Assembly: GCF_030546755.1 (NCBI RefSeq)
Contig: NZ_JAUOPE010000006.1
Location: 168,078 to 232,077, forward strand
From: Colwellia sp. 1_MG-2023
Lineage (GTDB): Bacteria > Pseudomonadota > Gammaproteobacteria > Enterobacterales > Alteromonadaceae
Reading direction: 5' to 3'
DNA length: 64,000 nt
Under the pieces are notes generated by a model. The model worked only from the letters and a program-made list of their open reading frames with translations, was not told the DNA's origin and ran no database searches. Each line of letters starts with the position of its first letter. Position 1 is the first letter of the stretch. The position numbers and the translations under genes are program-made. Of this stretch, positions 38,357 to 46,585 are shown one piece after another.

Positions 38357-38445
38357 GACTATCTACCTTTATTGTGGAAATTGTGATTTATTATCATGAA
38401 GCTATCAGTAGGCTGATTTTAACAACCTACCTCGATCAACTTTGC

Positions 38446-39615
38446 TTAATTAGACTCGTTAAATAATTCACGGCCAATAAGCATACGACGGATTTCAGAC
38501 GTACCAGCGCCAATTTCATAAAGTTTTGCATCGCGCAATAAACGCCCAGCAGGAAATTCATTGATATAACCGTTACCACCTAATAATTGAATAGCATCAA
38601 GCGCCATTTTGGTGGCAAGCTCTGCGGCATATAAAATAACACCTGCAGCATCTTTACGCGTTGTTTCGCCACGATCTGCCGCTTGAGCACACATATAAGC
38701 ATAAGATTTAGCTGCATTCATTTGGGTGTACATATCAGCAATTTTCCCTTGAACTAATTGGAACTCACCGATAGATTGCCCAAATTGTTTACGATCGTGA
38801 ATATATGGCACAACAAGATCCATACATGCATCCATAATGCCTAATGGCCCACCGGTTAAAACTAAACGTTCATAATCAAGACCAGACATTAATACCCGAA
38901 CACCTTTGCCTTCTTCACCTAAAATATTTTCTGCCGGCACTTCACAGTCTTCAAATACTAATTCACATGTATTTGAGCCACGCATACCTAATTTATCTAA
39001 TTTTTGATGACGACTAAAACCAGGGTAATCACGCTCCACGATAAAAGCCGTGATGCCTTTTGAACCGGCAGCGGTGTCAGTTTTTGCATAGATCACGTAT
39101 ACATGCGCGTCAGGGCCATTGGTGATCCACATTTTATTACCGTTTAAAATGTACTTATCACCTTTTTTATCGGCACGAAGTTTCATGCTTACTACGTCTG
39201 AACCTGCGTTAGGTTCACTCATTGCTAAGGCACCAATATGTTCGCCGGTACAAAGTTTTGATAAATATTTTTGCTTTTGTTCATGGTTGCCATTTTTATT
39301 TAGCTGATTTAAACAAAGGTTTGACATCGCACCGTAACTTAAACCAACCGATGCTGAAGCTCTGCTTATTTCTTGCATCGCGACCATATGCTCTAAATAA
39401 CCTAGGCCAGAACCACCGTACTGTTCGTCAACAGTCATGCCTAATAAACCCATGTCGCCAAACTTACGCCATAAGTCGTGTGGAAATTCGTTATCTAAAT
39501 CGATTTGCTCAGCACGAGGCGCAATTTCGTCACGAGAAAAGGCGTTTACTTGATCGCGGATCATGTCCACAGTTTCGCCTAGATTAAAATTAAGAGATGA
39601 AAAACTTGAAATCAT
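38446..39615 (-). CDS. liuA: Isovaleryl-CoA dehydrogenase
   Basis: A 389-residue FAD acyl-CoA dehydrogenase that oxidises isovaleryl-CoA to 3-methylcrotonyl-CoA. Family signatures include [62 protein letters not shown] and [53 protein letters not shown]. The catalytic base of isovaleryl-CoA dehydrogenases is a Glu in the mid-protein helix ([10 protein letters not shown] here). It is the first enzyme gene after liuR. Confidence 0.96.
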   Translation of the reverse strand: MISSFSSLNFNLGETVDMIRDQVNAFSRDEIAPRAEQIDLDNEFPHDLWRKFGDMGLLGMTVDEQYGGSGLGYLEHMVAMQEISRASASVGLSYGAMSNLCLNQLNKNGNHEQKQKYLSKLCTGEHIGALAMSEPNAGSDVVSMKLRADKKGDKYILNGNKMWITNGPDAHVYVIYAKTDTAAGSKGITAFIVERDYPGFSRHQKLDKLGMRGSNTCELVFEDCEVPAENILGEEGKGVRVLMSGLDYERLVLTGGPLGIMDACMDLVVPYIHDRKQFGQSIGEFQLVQGKIADMYTQMNAAKSYAYMCAQAADRGETTRKDAAGVILYAAELATKMALDAIQLLGGNGYINEFPAGRLLRDAKLYEIGAGTSEIRRMLIGRELFNESN

Positions 39616-39663
39616 GACTGTTCCTTATTGATATAATTTAGTATTTAAAATGCATTTTTATTG

Positions 39664-40056
39664 TTATTTTTTGATAAGATCTAACGCATCTTGACAATTT
39701 TTTTCTAAACCGGTTAATTCAATTAATACTGCTTGGATATCTTCTAACTGCTGATTGAGATCATTTTTTTTCTGAGCAATCAGATCCATAATCGTTTTTA
39801 ATTGAGTAGCACTACTTTTATCTGCATCGTAAAGCTCAAAAAGACGGCCTGTTTCAGCTAAAGAAAATCCTAATCGTTTGCCACGTAGAATTAACTTTAG
39901 TCTAACTTTGTCTCTTTGGTTATAAATTCGTGTTTGACCTTTGCGGGTTGGTAAAATTAGCCCTTGGTCTTCGTAAAAACGAATACTTCTTGTGGTTATG
40001 TCGAACTCTTTTGCTAACTCACCAATAGAGTAGGAAACAGTGGTATGCTTACTCAT
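39664..40056 (-). CDS. liuR: MerR-family regulator of leucine/isovalerate catabolism
   Basis: A 130-residue MerR-type regulator. The N-terminal winged helix (SYSIGELAKEFDITTRSIRFYEDQGLILPTRKGQTRIYNQRDKVRL) is followed by a long dimerisation helix. Position at the head of the liu operon and the operators in front of it identify it as LiuR, a repressor or activator of branched-chain catabolism in gammaproteobacteria. It lacks the metal-binding cysteines of MerR or CueR; its effector is probably a CoA intermediate. Likely autoregulated through the site at 40100-40117. Confidence 0.93.
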   Translation of the reverse strand: MSKHTTVSYSIGELAKEFDITTRSIRFYEDQGLILPTRKGQTRIYNQRDKVRLKLILRGKRLGFSLAETGRLFELYDADKSSATQLKTIMDLIAQKKNDLNQQLEDIQAVLIELTGLEKNCQDALDLIKK

Positions 40057-40099
40057 AAAATACTCAAATTTAATTAATATATCCCAACGATACCATGAA

Positions 40100-40117
40100 G
40101 TTTACGTAAACGTAAAC
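40100..40117. promoter_or_regulatory. LiuR-type operator in front of liuR
   Basis: GTTTACGTAAACGTAAAC has two 7-base arms GTTTACG / CGTAAAC that are exact inverse complements around a 4-base spacer. It lies 44 bases upstream of the liuR start. The form agrees with published LiuR sites as I recall them. Confidence 0.8.
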
Positions 40118-40186
40118 TTTTCTGTTTTTTTCGTCATAATAACTGGCAATAATTTATTACATTTCTAAGGTTGTAGTACTAATTAA

Positions 40187-40218
40187 CTACCAAGTTAACG
40201 TTGGCGTAAACTTGGTAG
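40187..40218. promoter_or_regulatory. Second LiuR-type operator within a 32-bp inverted repeat, before the thiolase
   Basis: The core GTTAACGTTGGCGTAAAC (40194-40211) has the same arms and spacing as the operator near liuR with one mismatch. Its symmetry extends outward through CTACCAA / TTGGTAG, so 14-base arms match at 13 positions. It lies about 65 bases before the thiolase ATG and suggests shared LiuR control of the divergent gene. Confidence 0.75.
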
Positions 40219-40281
40219 TCGGGTATTATGTCGAACAACTGTTTGAAAATATTATGTTGCGAGTATTCGCTGGAGAGTTTT

Positions 40282-41466
40282 ATGTCTACTGTTGACCCTA
40301 TTGTTATTGTCTCTGCCAAAAGAACGCCAATGGGCGGTTTTATGGGCGGTTTATCTTCCGTTACTGCGCCTACGTTAGGAGCTACGGCTATTCGAGCTGC
40401 GCTTGAAGAAGCCAAGCTTAACAATGATCAAGTAGATGAAGTGATTATGGGATGTGTATTACCTGCAGGTTTAAAACAAGCGCCTGCACGTCAAGCAGCA
40501 TTGACGGCTGGTTTAGACTTATCCACTGTGTGTACCACAATAAATAAAGTGTGCGGCTCAGGCATGAAAGCCGCCATGCAAGCACATGATGCTTTAATTG
40601 CTGGTTCTATTGATATAGCCATTGCGGGCGGTATGGAAAGTATGACCAATGCCCCTCATTTATTACCAAAAGGTAGAGCTGGCATTAAAATGGGGCATGG
40701 TCAGGTATTAGATCATATGATGACCGATGGTTTAGAAAATGCTTATGACGGCATTGCTATGGGCTGTTTTGCACAAGGGACAGCAGATGAAAACAGTTTT
40801 ACTCGTGAAGCTATGGACGAATATGCCATTCGTTCGTTATCACGTGCTAATGCTGCTATTGAATCAGGCGCTTTTACCAATGAAATTGCCCCAGTAACGA
40901 TTAAATCACGTCGCGGTGATTCGGTGTTTGAAATAGATGAACAACCTGGCAATGCACGTCCTGAAAAAATTCCTTCATTAAGAGCGGCTTTTAAAAAAGA
41001 CGGTACAATAACGGCCGCCAATTCAAGTTCAATCTCTGATGGCGCAGCGGCTTTAGTCATGATGAAACAATCAGAAGCTGAAAAACGAGGGTTAACACCT
41101 TTGTGTAAAGTCGTAGCACACGCGACACATGCGCAAAAGCCAGAAGAGTTTACTGTTGCACCCGTAGGCGCGATGAAAAAAGTGTTAGATAAAGCAAATT
41201 GGTCAACTGCTGATGTTGATCTCTTTGAAATTAATGAAGCATTCGCGATGGTAACTATGTTAGGTATGAAAGCGTTAGATTTAGATGCTGAAAAAGTTAA
41301 TATTAATGGTGGAGCTTGTGCTTTAGGGCACCCTTTAGGGGCTAGTGGAGCACGTATAATTGTGACATTAATTCATGCGTTGAAAAATAAAGGCTTATCT
41401 AAAGGGGTTGCCTCACTATGTATTGGTGGTGGTGAAGCAACTGCATTTGCGGTTGAAATGTTTTAA
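40282..41466 (+). CDS. Acetyl-CoA C-acetyltransferase (thiolase)
   Basis: A 394-residue thiolase. The acyl-accepting Cys91 is in INKVCGSGMKAAMQ; the C-terminal NGGACALGHPLGASGARI and CIGGGEA supply the His and second Cys. It would cleave acetoacetyl-CoA, produced by the CoA-transferase of the divergent liu operon, to two acetyl-CoA. An upstream start at 40228 would add 18 Cys-rich residues; the ATG at 40282 has TGGAGAG and gives the standard thiolase N-terminus (IVIVSAKRTPMGGF), so I use it. LiuR-type operators lie upstream. Confidence 0.95.
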   Translation: MSTVDPIVIVSAKRTPMGGFMGGLSSVTAPTLGATAIRAALEEAKLNNDQVDEVIMGCVLPAGLKQAPARQAALTAGLDLSTVCTTINKVCGSGMKAAMQAHDALIAGSIDIAIAGGMESMTNAPHLLPKGRAGIKMGHGQVLDHMMTDGLENAYDGIAMGCFAQGTADENSFTREAMDEYAIRSLSRANAAIESGAFTNEIAPVTIKSRRGDSVFEIDEQPGNARPEKIPSLRAAFKKDGTITAANSSSISDGAAALVMMKQSEAEKRGLTPLCKVVAHATHAQKPEEFTVAPVGAMKKVLDKANWSTADVDLFEINEAFAMVTMLGMKALDLDAEKVNINGGACALGHPLGASGARIIVTLIHALKNKGLSKGVASLCIGGGEATAFAVEMF

Positions 41467-41477
41467 ATAATTGACTA

Positions 41478-41741
41478 GGGCGTGTTGATCTTTCGCGATG
41501 ATTTTTGCAACTGTTTGTTTGGTATTTATACAAAGCATTGCGAATGTTATGTGGTTATTCCACCTCAATGAGCAAAAATGCAGTAGAAATGACAAACAAA
41601 CGTTGCCCGAAGGGTTCAATTAAAAGCCATTTTTTATTCGTTGTTCGCTATTTACATGGAACAACCATGCTACTTAACCCACGCCTTGAATAAATGGCTT
41701 TTATTTTGAACAAAAATTAACCTCGAAAGATCAACACGCCC
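41478..41741. mobile_element. MITE-like element with perfect terminal inverted repeats (copy 1)
   Basis: A 264-bp element bounded by GGGCGTGTTGATCTTTCG on the left and its exact reverse complement on the right, each flanked by TA, as expected for a TA target duplication. It has no credible ORF and contains nested inverted repeats (TAAAAGCCATTT...ATTC against GAATAAATGGCTTTTA, and GGAACAACCAT). A diverged relative is at about 55288-55436. TA target use would fit a Tc1/mariner/IS630-type transposase acting in trans, which is inference. It fills most of the 354-base spacer after the thiolase. Confidence 0.8.
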
Positions 41742-41756
41742 TAGTTACCACCTGAT

Positions 41757-41792
41757 AAAAAATCGTAAATGATATATCGTTTACGATTTTTT
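41757..41792. terminator. Bidirectional terminator between the thiolase and the SBP gene
   Basis: Stem AAAAAATCGTAAA / TTTACGATTTTTT (13 bp) with a 10-base loop. It can end the plus-strand thiolase transcript and the minus-strand solute-binding protein gene that stops at 41821. Confidence 0.85.
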
Positions 41793-41820
41793 TATGGCTA
41801 ATTTTTAGCTGAATAGTCAA

Positions 41821-42498
41821 TTAATGGATTGTTTGCGGGAAAGGCATATTCATATGTGCTTGAATAGCTTTGTCTAACTTAGGAATAAGGTCGCGGTGTT
41901 TTTTATTCATAATATGAAAGCCAATTTTTTCTTCGATTAAGTATTTATTATCAAAGGCTGCTTTAGCTTTTATATCTCTTTCATCAAAAACCATAAAAAT
42001 ATAATCAACCCTTTTATGTTTAAACATTTCTATTAATATTTTAAAGCTAGTGACTTCGGTAATGAGAATTTTACTGCTGGCTAATAGGTTGCTATAGAAT
42101 TCATCACCAGCAATTAAGCCCAACATTTTGTTAGGTGATTGCAGCACGTTTAGATCACAGTCCATGGTTAATTGGCAAATCAGCATTACTTGAATTTTAC
42201 TGATGGGAGTAGGTACTTTAATAATATTTGGATATAAAACAAAAACCTCCCCTGATTTAGCCGTATCAGCATCGATTTCCCCTTGATTTAGTAACTTTAA
42301 TGCTCGTTTGTCATTTATTTGCACAAACTCAGGTTCGATACCTATTGAACGGTAGGCTGCATCTAACAAAGGCACATAGTAATTAATGATTGAGGCATGC
42401 TCGACATAACTAATGATGAACCTTTCTTTCACTTCTTTACTTATTGCTACTTTACAGGTGTTTAGTAAACAAAAGATGAGTAAAAGCGTTAATTTCAT
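41821..42498 (-). CDS. Periplasmic substrate-binding protein, family 3-like (orphan)
   Basis: A 225-residue exported protein with signal peptide (MKLTLLLIFCLLNTCKVAIS) and a fold resembling amino-acid-type binding proteins: FIISYVEHASIINYYVPLLDAAYRSIGIEPEFVQINDKRALKLLNQGEIDAD at the start, then LIAGDEFYSNLLASSKI and FHIMNKKHRDLIPKLDKAIQAH. Such short stand-alone proteins are common in alteromonads, often next to signalling genes, and their ligands are mostly unknown. No transporter gene is adjacent. The ribosome-binding site is weak. Confidence 0.8.
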   Translation of the reverse strand: MKLTLLLIFCLLNTCKVAISKEVKERFIISYVEHASIINYYVPLLDAAYRSIGIEPEFVQINDKRALKLLNQGEIDADTAKSGEVFVLYPNIIKVPTPISKIQVMLICQLTMDCDLNVLQSPNKMLGLIAGDEFYSNLLASSKILITEVTSFKILIEMFKHKRVDYIFMVFDERDIKAKAAFDNKYLIEEKIGFHIMNKKHRDLIPKLDKAIQAHMNMPFPQTIH

Positions 42499-42628
42499 TG
42501 GTGAGGGTGCTAAGTAAATAAGTTTGAGTATAGTTGAAAAATGTAATAATTGTAGGCGGTTACATTTACTATTAATTTTAAATGAGATACGTTAATGTGC
42601 TTTATCCTTTTCATTGTTAAATGTGTTT

Positions 42629-43042
42629 ATGGAATCTCAATTACCCATCTCGATAAAAGTAAATAGTTTGCTTTCTGAAGAATTTTCGACGTTAGAATCT
42701 ATTGCTAACCGATTAGAATCCCAACTTAACTTTCAAACGATGACAGCCGGTTGGTATGGCGATGAAAACAACATTCTTAATCTTTGTGTATCTATAGAAT
42801 CACCTGAAAAATTTTACGATATAAGCATCAAAACTCATTCAACAGTAAAAAGTGAATTTGCCGATGATGTCATTTATTTACCAGATCAAATGAATAATCT
42901 GCACAGCTGTTTTGTCGCTATTACTGATGTTGAGCAACGCTTACTTTGTCAGCACCCTAAATTATTGGCTAGTTTTCTCGATAAAAAGTTAATTAAAGTA
43001 TTAAACCTAATCGCAACTGAATTAAATTTTCCCCCAATATAA
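42629..43042 (+). CDS. Hypothetical protein
   Basis: I do not recognise this 137-residue acidic, soluble protein (MESQLPISIKVNSLLSEEFSTLESIANRL...). It has no signal peptide or membrane segment and a mixed alpha/beta pattern with a long amphipathic C-terminal helix (HPKLLASFLDKKLIKVLNLIATEL). The frame extends to a TTG at 42614; the ATG at 42629 is the more plausible start. It is divergent from the solute-binding protein and precedes the GH18-LytTR regulator by 218 bases. Confidence 0.7.
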   Translation: MESQLPISIKVNSLLSEEFSTLESIANRLESQLNFQTMTAGWYGDENNILNLCVSIESPEKFYDISIKTHSTVKSEFADDVIYLPDQMNNLHSCFVAITDVEQRLLCQHPKLLASFLDKKLIKVLNLIATELNFPPI

Positions 43043-43260
43043 TGCAAAATGGCATTAATGATTATTTGCGATAACGATTAGCAGCACACTAATGTTAAAA
43101 AATAAGCCTCAACTAATATTTCATTCGTATATTAATTGAATTACAGTAGTGAAATTGGTCATTTTGTTATTCACTCTTTATTAAACTTACGATATTAAAA
43201 TTTATGGCAAACAATTTTCGGCTCATAGGCTCTTTATTGGTCGATTGTAATTAATCCGAT

Positions 43261-46035
43261 ATGAAATTTTTCAATTTTTTATTCCTTATCATACTGTTAA
43301 CTTTCTTATCGATTGAAGTTAAATCGTCAGCAATTGTTCAAGAAGACACATCGCAGAAGCCGCCTGTGATCATGGGGTATTATTCTCAATGGGCGGTATA
43401 TAGTCCTAATATTCATGTTCAAGACTTACCCGTTAATTTGATGACGCATTTAGTCTATAAAAGTGCAGATTTAACTGTTGATGGTGTTGTTGAACCCGGT
43501 GATTCTTTTGCCGATATGGAACACCTTTATCCGAGCGCGGATCGTGAGGAGGAATTTTTAGGAAGTTTTGGCCAATTAATCAGAGTTAAAAACGCGAATA
43601 AAAAATTAAAAACCATAATAAGTATTGGTGGGTGGGGCCGTTCTGATAATTTTTCTACGTTAGCGTCCAGTCAGCAAGGGCGTGAAAAAATAGCGCGTAA
43701 TGCCATTGCATTTATGCAGAAATATCATTTTGATGGCATTGAAATTGACTGGCAATTTCCTATTAATAGAAAACGACATCAAGATACCATTAGCAAACGA
43801 GATAATGATCCTCAACATTTAAACCTGTTATTGCAAGAAATTAATCATCAATGTCAACAAAAAGCAATTAACTGTTCGTTGCAAGCTATTTTGGCGCCAT
43901 ATTCATTGGATGATGCTTGGAATGCTCAAATGCTAAATGACAATGTTGATTTATTGGTTGTTGATGTAACAAGGCTACCCGGTGATGAAGGGAAAATAGC
44001 TGAGCCTCAATCATCACTTTATGCTGATGACAATAAACGTTCAATTAATACCGTTGTCAATACATTAACCCATTTTGGTATAGACAAAAGAAAAATTGTT
44101 TTATCAATCGCGTCGTTTGCGGTGGGGATTGAAGGCGTAAGTAATATTAATAATGGTTTAGGTCAACCATCAACTAATCTTAGTTGGGGCAGTTGGGACA
44201 GTAACCAAAGTGGGGCAACAGGAATATATAATCAAAAAAACTTATCTTATTTTCTATCATCTGAACATTATCAACGTTTATGGGATGATAAAAGTAAAAC
44301 CAGTTATTTATATAATCCAAGTAAATATGGTGGGCACTTTATTGCCTATGAAAATGATCGTTCAATTTCTGCAAAAGTTGATTATGCCGAGAAGCATCAA
44401 TTAGCTGGAATAGCTATACGTCAATTACATAATGGCGACCAACCTGTAATAACGGTATTTAAGGAATATCATTGGCTGAAAAGTCGTTATTTTATGTTGA
44501 AAGAATTTTGGCGAGAGAATGAAAATGCCTTAATAGTACTTATTCAAATGTTATCGATAATTTTAGTGAGCATTATTACTTTTATCGTATTACTTAATAA
44601 ACGTAATCGTCAAATATTTATAGAAAAGCAAACATTTAATCGCTTACAACATTTATTGCATGGTATTGAACAACCGCTTTTACATTTAGTGTCCGTTGCT
44701 GAAAAAGTTCAAGAAAGGAAACTATTAACGACGAGTAATACTAAGGCTCTAACCGGCTTGTCTTCTAAAGTGTTAGCTCCTATCTCTCATTTATTAGTTG
44801 AAACAAACTTGAAGTCAGGTGTTGAGAATCAATTTAATGAGGTTATTTCTTTACAACAAATGATGTTGAATATTAAGACGATATTTTCATTGAATAAAAA
44901 CAGAACGATCACGTTTAAACCAATATCGAATACTGAAATTATTACTAATGAGACACGTTTTTATCAGTTACTGTATAATTTATGTGATTTTATTGATGAG
45001 CACCTCAACGAAATAACCCATGTTCTTGAGTTTCAATCAATAAAAGACAGTCCTTTTTTAATATTAAGTTTTAAAACTGATGTGAATTTCAATGAAAGTG
45101 CTACCATTAACCACGCACGTTTAAATTCTTTATATCATCAAGCAAGTTCACTTGGGTTTAGTTTAACAACCGAATCAAATGTTAAGGGCTTAGCTGTTGT
45201 TATTCCCTTTGAAAATGTACGCTTTACTGCTCAAACGCCATATCAGTTATCATTTATTGCATCTCAAGCCTGTACTGAAGCAACCCAGAAAAATAACAGG
45301 ATAGTAAAGGCTAGTGAGCCAATTGGAGAAATAAGTAGCAATGATCATGAACATCGAAGTTTTGATTTAGCGTCACAATCAAATTTATTTGTCGGAATTA
45401 CTTCATTTAATATGTTTGCCACGCCTGAAAAAGACATATACAAAGGGCTTGAACAAGCGAGTCAGTATTTTATCGACTTATTAAATCAAGACGCTAAAGT
45501 TACGATAAACCATCATGATCAACTCGTTGCTAAACTTGGTAATCAGGCTTTAATGTCTAGACATGAGGTGATTGTTAATGCGAGTGATATTAATATTGAA
45601 ATTGTTACGCAAGAAGAACTGAATGAACAAGATCAACAATTAATTCAAGTACTAGTTTATCAAACTTTGATGGTTCAAAAATCTATTCAAGCGCTTTTAA
45701 AAGAACCGACAATTTTGTCGGAGCTTTACGAATTAACGAGTAATAAAGATAAAGTTAAATATTTAAAAGCGGAATCAGGCTATACAGGCATTTACTCACA
45801 AGGTAAAAAAGAGCCGCGCTATATTAGCATGCGTTTACGCACCGTCAGATTATATTTTGATGAAAGCTTTCTTTTGCAAATACATCGCTCTTATCTAGTA
45901 AACCCTAAAAAAGTCACTAAGGTAAAACAAGTGTCAAAACTCAAATACGTTGTTGTGATCGGTGCTGAAGAACTTCCTATTAGTCGAACATATATTGCTG
46001 AATTGAAAGGTTTATACCCACACTGGTTTGCCTAA
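43261..46035 (+). CDS. Transmembrane regulator: inactive GH18 sensor domain - TM - kinase-like remnant - LytTR DNA-binding domain
   Basis: A 924-residue protein with an unusual layout. A signal or anchor helix (1-22) is followed by a chitinase-fold GH18 domain (about 35-400: VIMGYYSQWAVYSP, IISIGGWGRSDNFS, FHFDGIEIDWQFP-type strand). The active-site motif DxxDxDxE reads D158-G-I-E161-I-D163-W-Q165, so the catalytic Glu is Gln and the domain should bind but not cleave glycan. One transmembrane helix lies at about 423-445. The cytoplasmic middle (450-670) resembles a histidine kinase that has lost its ATP-binding Asn (N-box like LLYNLCDFIDE). Residues 833-924 are a LytTR domain with IHRSYLVNP and LPISRTY. 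I infer a one-component, membrane-bound transcription factor for chitin-type ligands, probably controlling the genes downstream. Confidence 0.9.
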   Translation: MKFFNFLFLIILLTFLSIEVKSSAIVQEDTSQKPPVIMGYYSQWAVYSPNIHVQDLPVNLMTHLVYKSADLTVDGVVEPGDSFADMEHLYPSADREEEFLGSFGQLIRVKNANKKLKTIISIGGWGRSDNFSTLASSQQGREKIARNAIAFMQKYHFDGIEIDWQFPINRKRHQDTISKRDNDPQHLNLLLQEINHQCQQKAINCSLQAILAPYSLDDAWNAQMLNDNVDLLVVDVTRLPGDEGKIAEPQSSLYADDNKRSINTVVNTLTHFGIDKRKIVLSIASFAVGIEGVSNINNGLGQPSTNLSWGSWDSNQSGATGIYNQKNLSYFLSSEHYQRLWDDKSKTSYLYNPSKYGGHFIAYENDRSISAKVDYAEKHQLAGIAIRQLHNGDQPVITVFKEYHWLKSRYFMLKEFWRENENALIVLIQMLSIILVSIITFIVLLNKRNRQIFIEKQTFNRLQHLLHGIEQPLLHLVSVAEKVQERKLLTTSNTKALTGLSSKVLAPISHLLVETNLKSGVENQFNEVISLQQMMLNIKTIFSLNKNRTITFKPISNTEIITNETRFYQLLYNLCDFIDEHLNEITHVLEFQSIKDSPFLILSFKTDVNFNESATINHARLNSLYHQASSLGFSLTTESNVKGLAVVIPFENVRFTAQTPYQLSFIASQACTEATQKNNRIVKASEPIGEISSNDHEHRSFDLASQSNLFVGITSFNMFATPEKDIYKGLEQASQYFIDLLNQDAKVTINHHDQLVAKLGNQALMSRHEVIVNASDINIEIVTQEELNEQDQQLIQVLVYQTLMVQKSIQALLKEPTILSELYELTSNKDKVKYLKAESGYTGIYSQGKKEPRYISMRLRTVRLYFDESFLLQIHRSYLVNPKKVTKVKQVSKLKYVVVIGAEELPISRTYIAELKGLYPHWFA

Positions 46036-46585
46036 CGCTTAATGTTAATAATAACTTTCCCGAGCTTTAATGTTATTTCCACAATCTTGTTATTTTTGAT
46101 TCATCTGACTTTTTTATCAGAAAACTTGTTAGCTGGTTTCAAGAAAACGGAGCATTTTTAGTTACAGTTCATGAAATATTATTCTTATCTATCTTTGATT
46201 TAATCGTTTAATAACAGATGTTTATGGTTTTTCCTGTTACGTTTCATGATTTAGAAAAGCAAGCCTATATCACATTGACAAACCACTTGATAATGTAACC
46301 GCATGGATATAATGATTCTTGCAAAATCCTAGCTTAGTTTACTTTTAGACTTCTCTGTTATTGAGCAAGAACTTTAAACAAACAACCCAAACAAACATAG
46401 ACACAAATAAATAGCTGTTACCACTATTGAAAAATTTTTCATGGAGCAGTAGTTTTGTATTAAATTTTGACAGCGTTGTCATTGTTGGTTTATAACTGTT
46501 TAAATAATATTCAGCGTAAAAAGATTTACAAAATAAAAATGACAATTATCTAAGAAAGTAATGATCGCAATTAAGGGGTTACATA
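46036..46585. other. 550-base control region upstream of the TonB-dependent receptor
   Basis: No gene is convincing here; a 66-residue minus-strand frame at 46345-46545 lacks a ribosome-binding site. It contains an upstream promoter-like patch (TTGACA at 46275, TATAAT at 46308, spacing not ideal) and the operator-promoter described at 46467-46495. The length suggests binding sites for further regulators, for example the LytTR protein, which often uses paired short repeats. Confidence 0.6.
46467..46495 (+). promoter_or_regulatory. Promoter with overlapping LacI-type operator, for the TonB-dependent receptor
   Basis: TTGACA (46467-46472), a 17-base spacer and TTATAA (46490-46495) form a good sigma-70 promoter about 85 bases before the gene. 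The 14-base sequence TGACAGCGTTGTCA at 46468-46481 is palindromic at 12 positions with a central CG, the signature of LacI-family operators. Its position over the -35 box and spacer implies repression. NagR of alteromonads is a candidate; no LacI-family gene is in the window. Confidence 0.7.

Noticed and set aside
41505..41693. 62-residue plus-strand frame inside the MITE-like element
   Set aside because: Lies within nested inverted repeats, no ribosome-binding site and no resemblance to a transposase.
46345..46545. 66-residue minus-strand frame in the receptor's upstream region (MSFLFCKSFYAEYYLNS...)
   Set aside because: No ribosome-binding site, AT-rich composition, and it overlaps the receptor promoter and operator; most likely chance.
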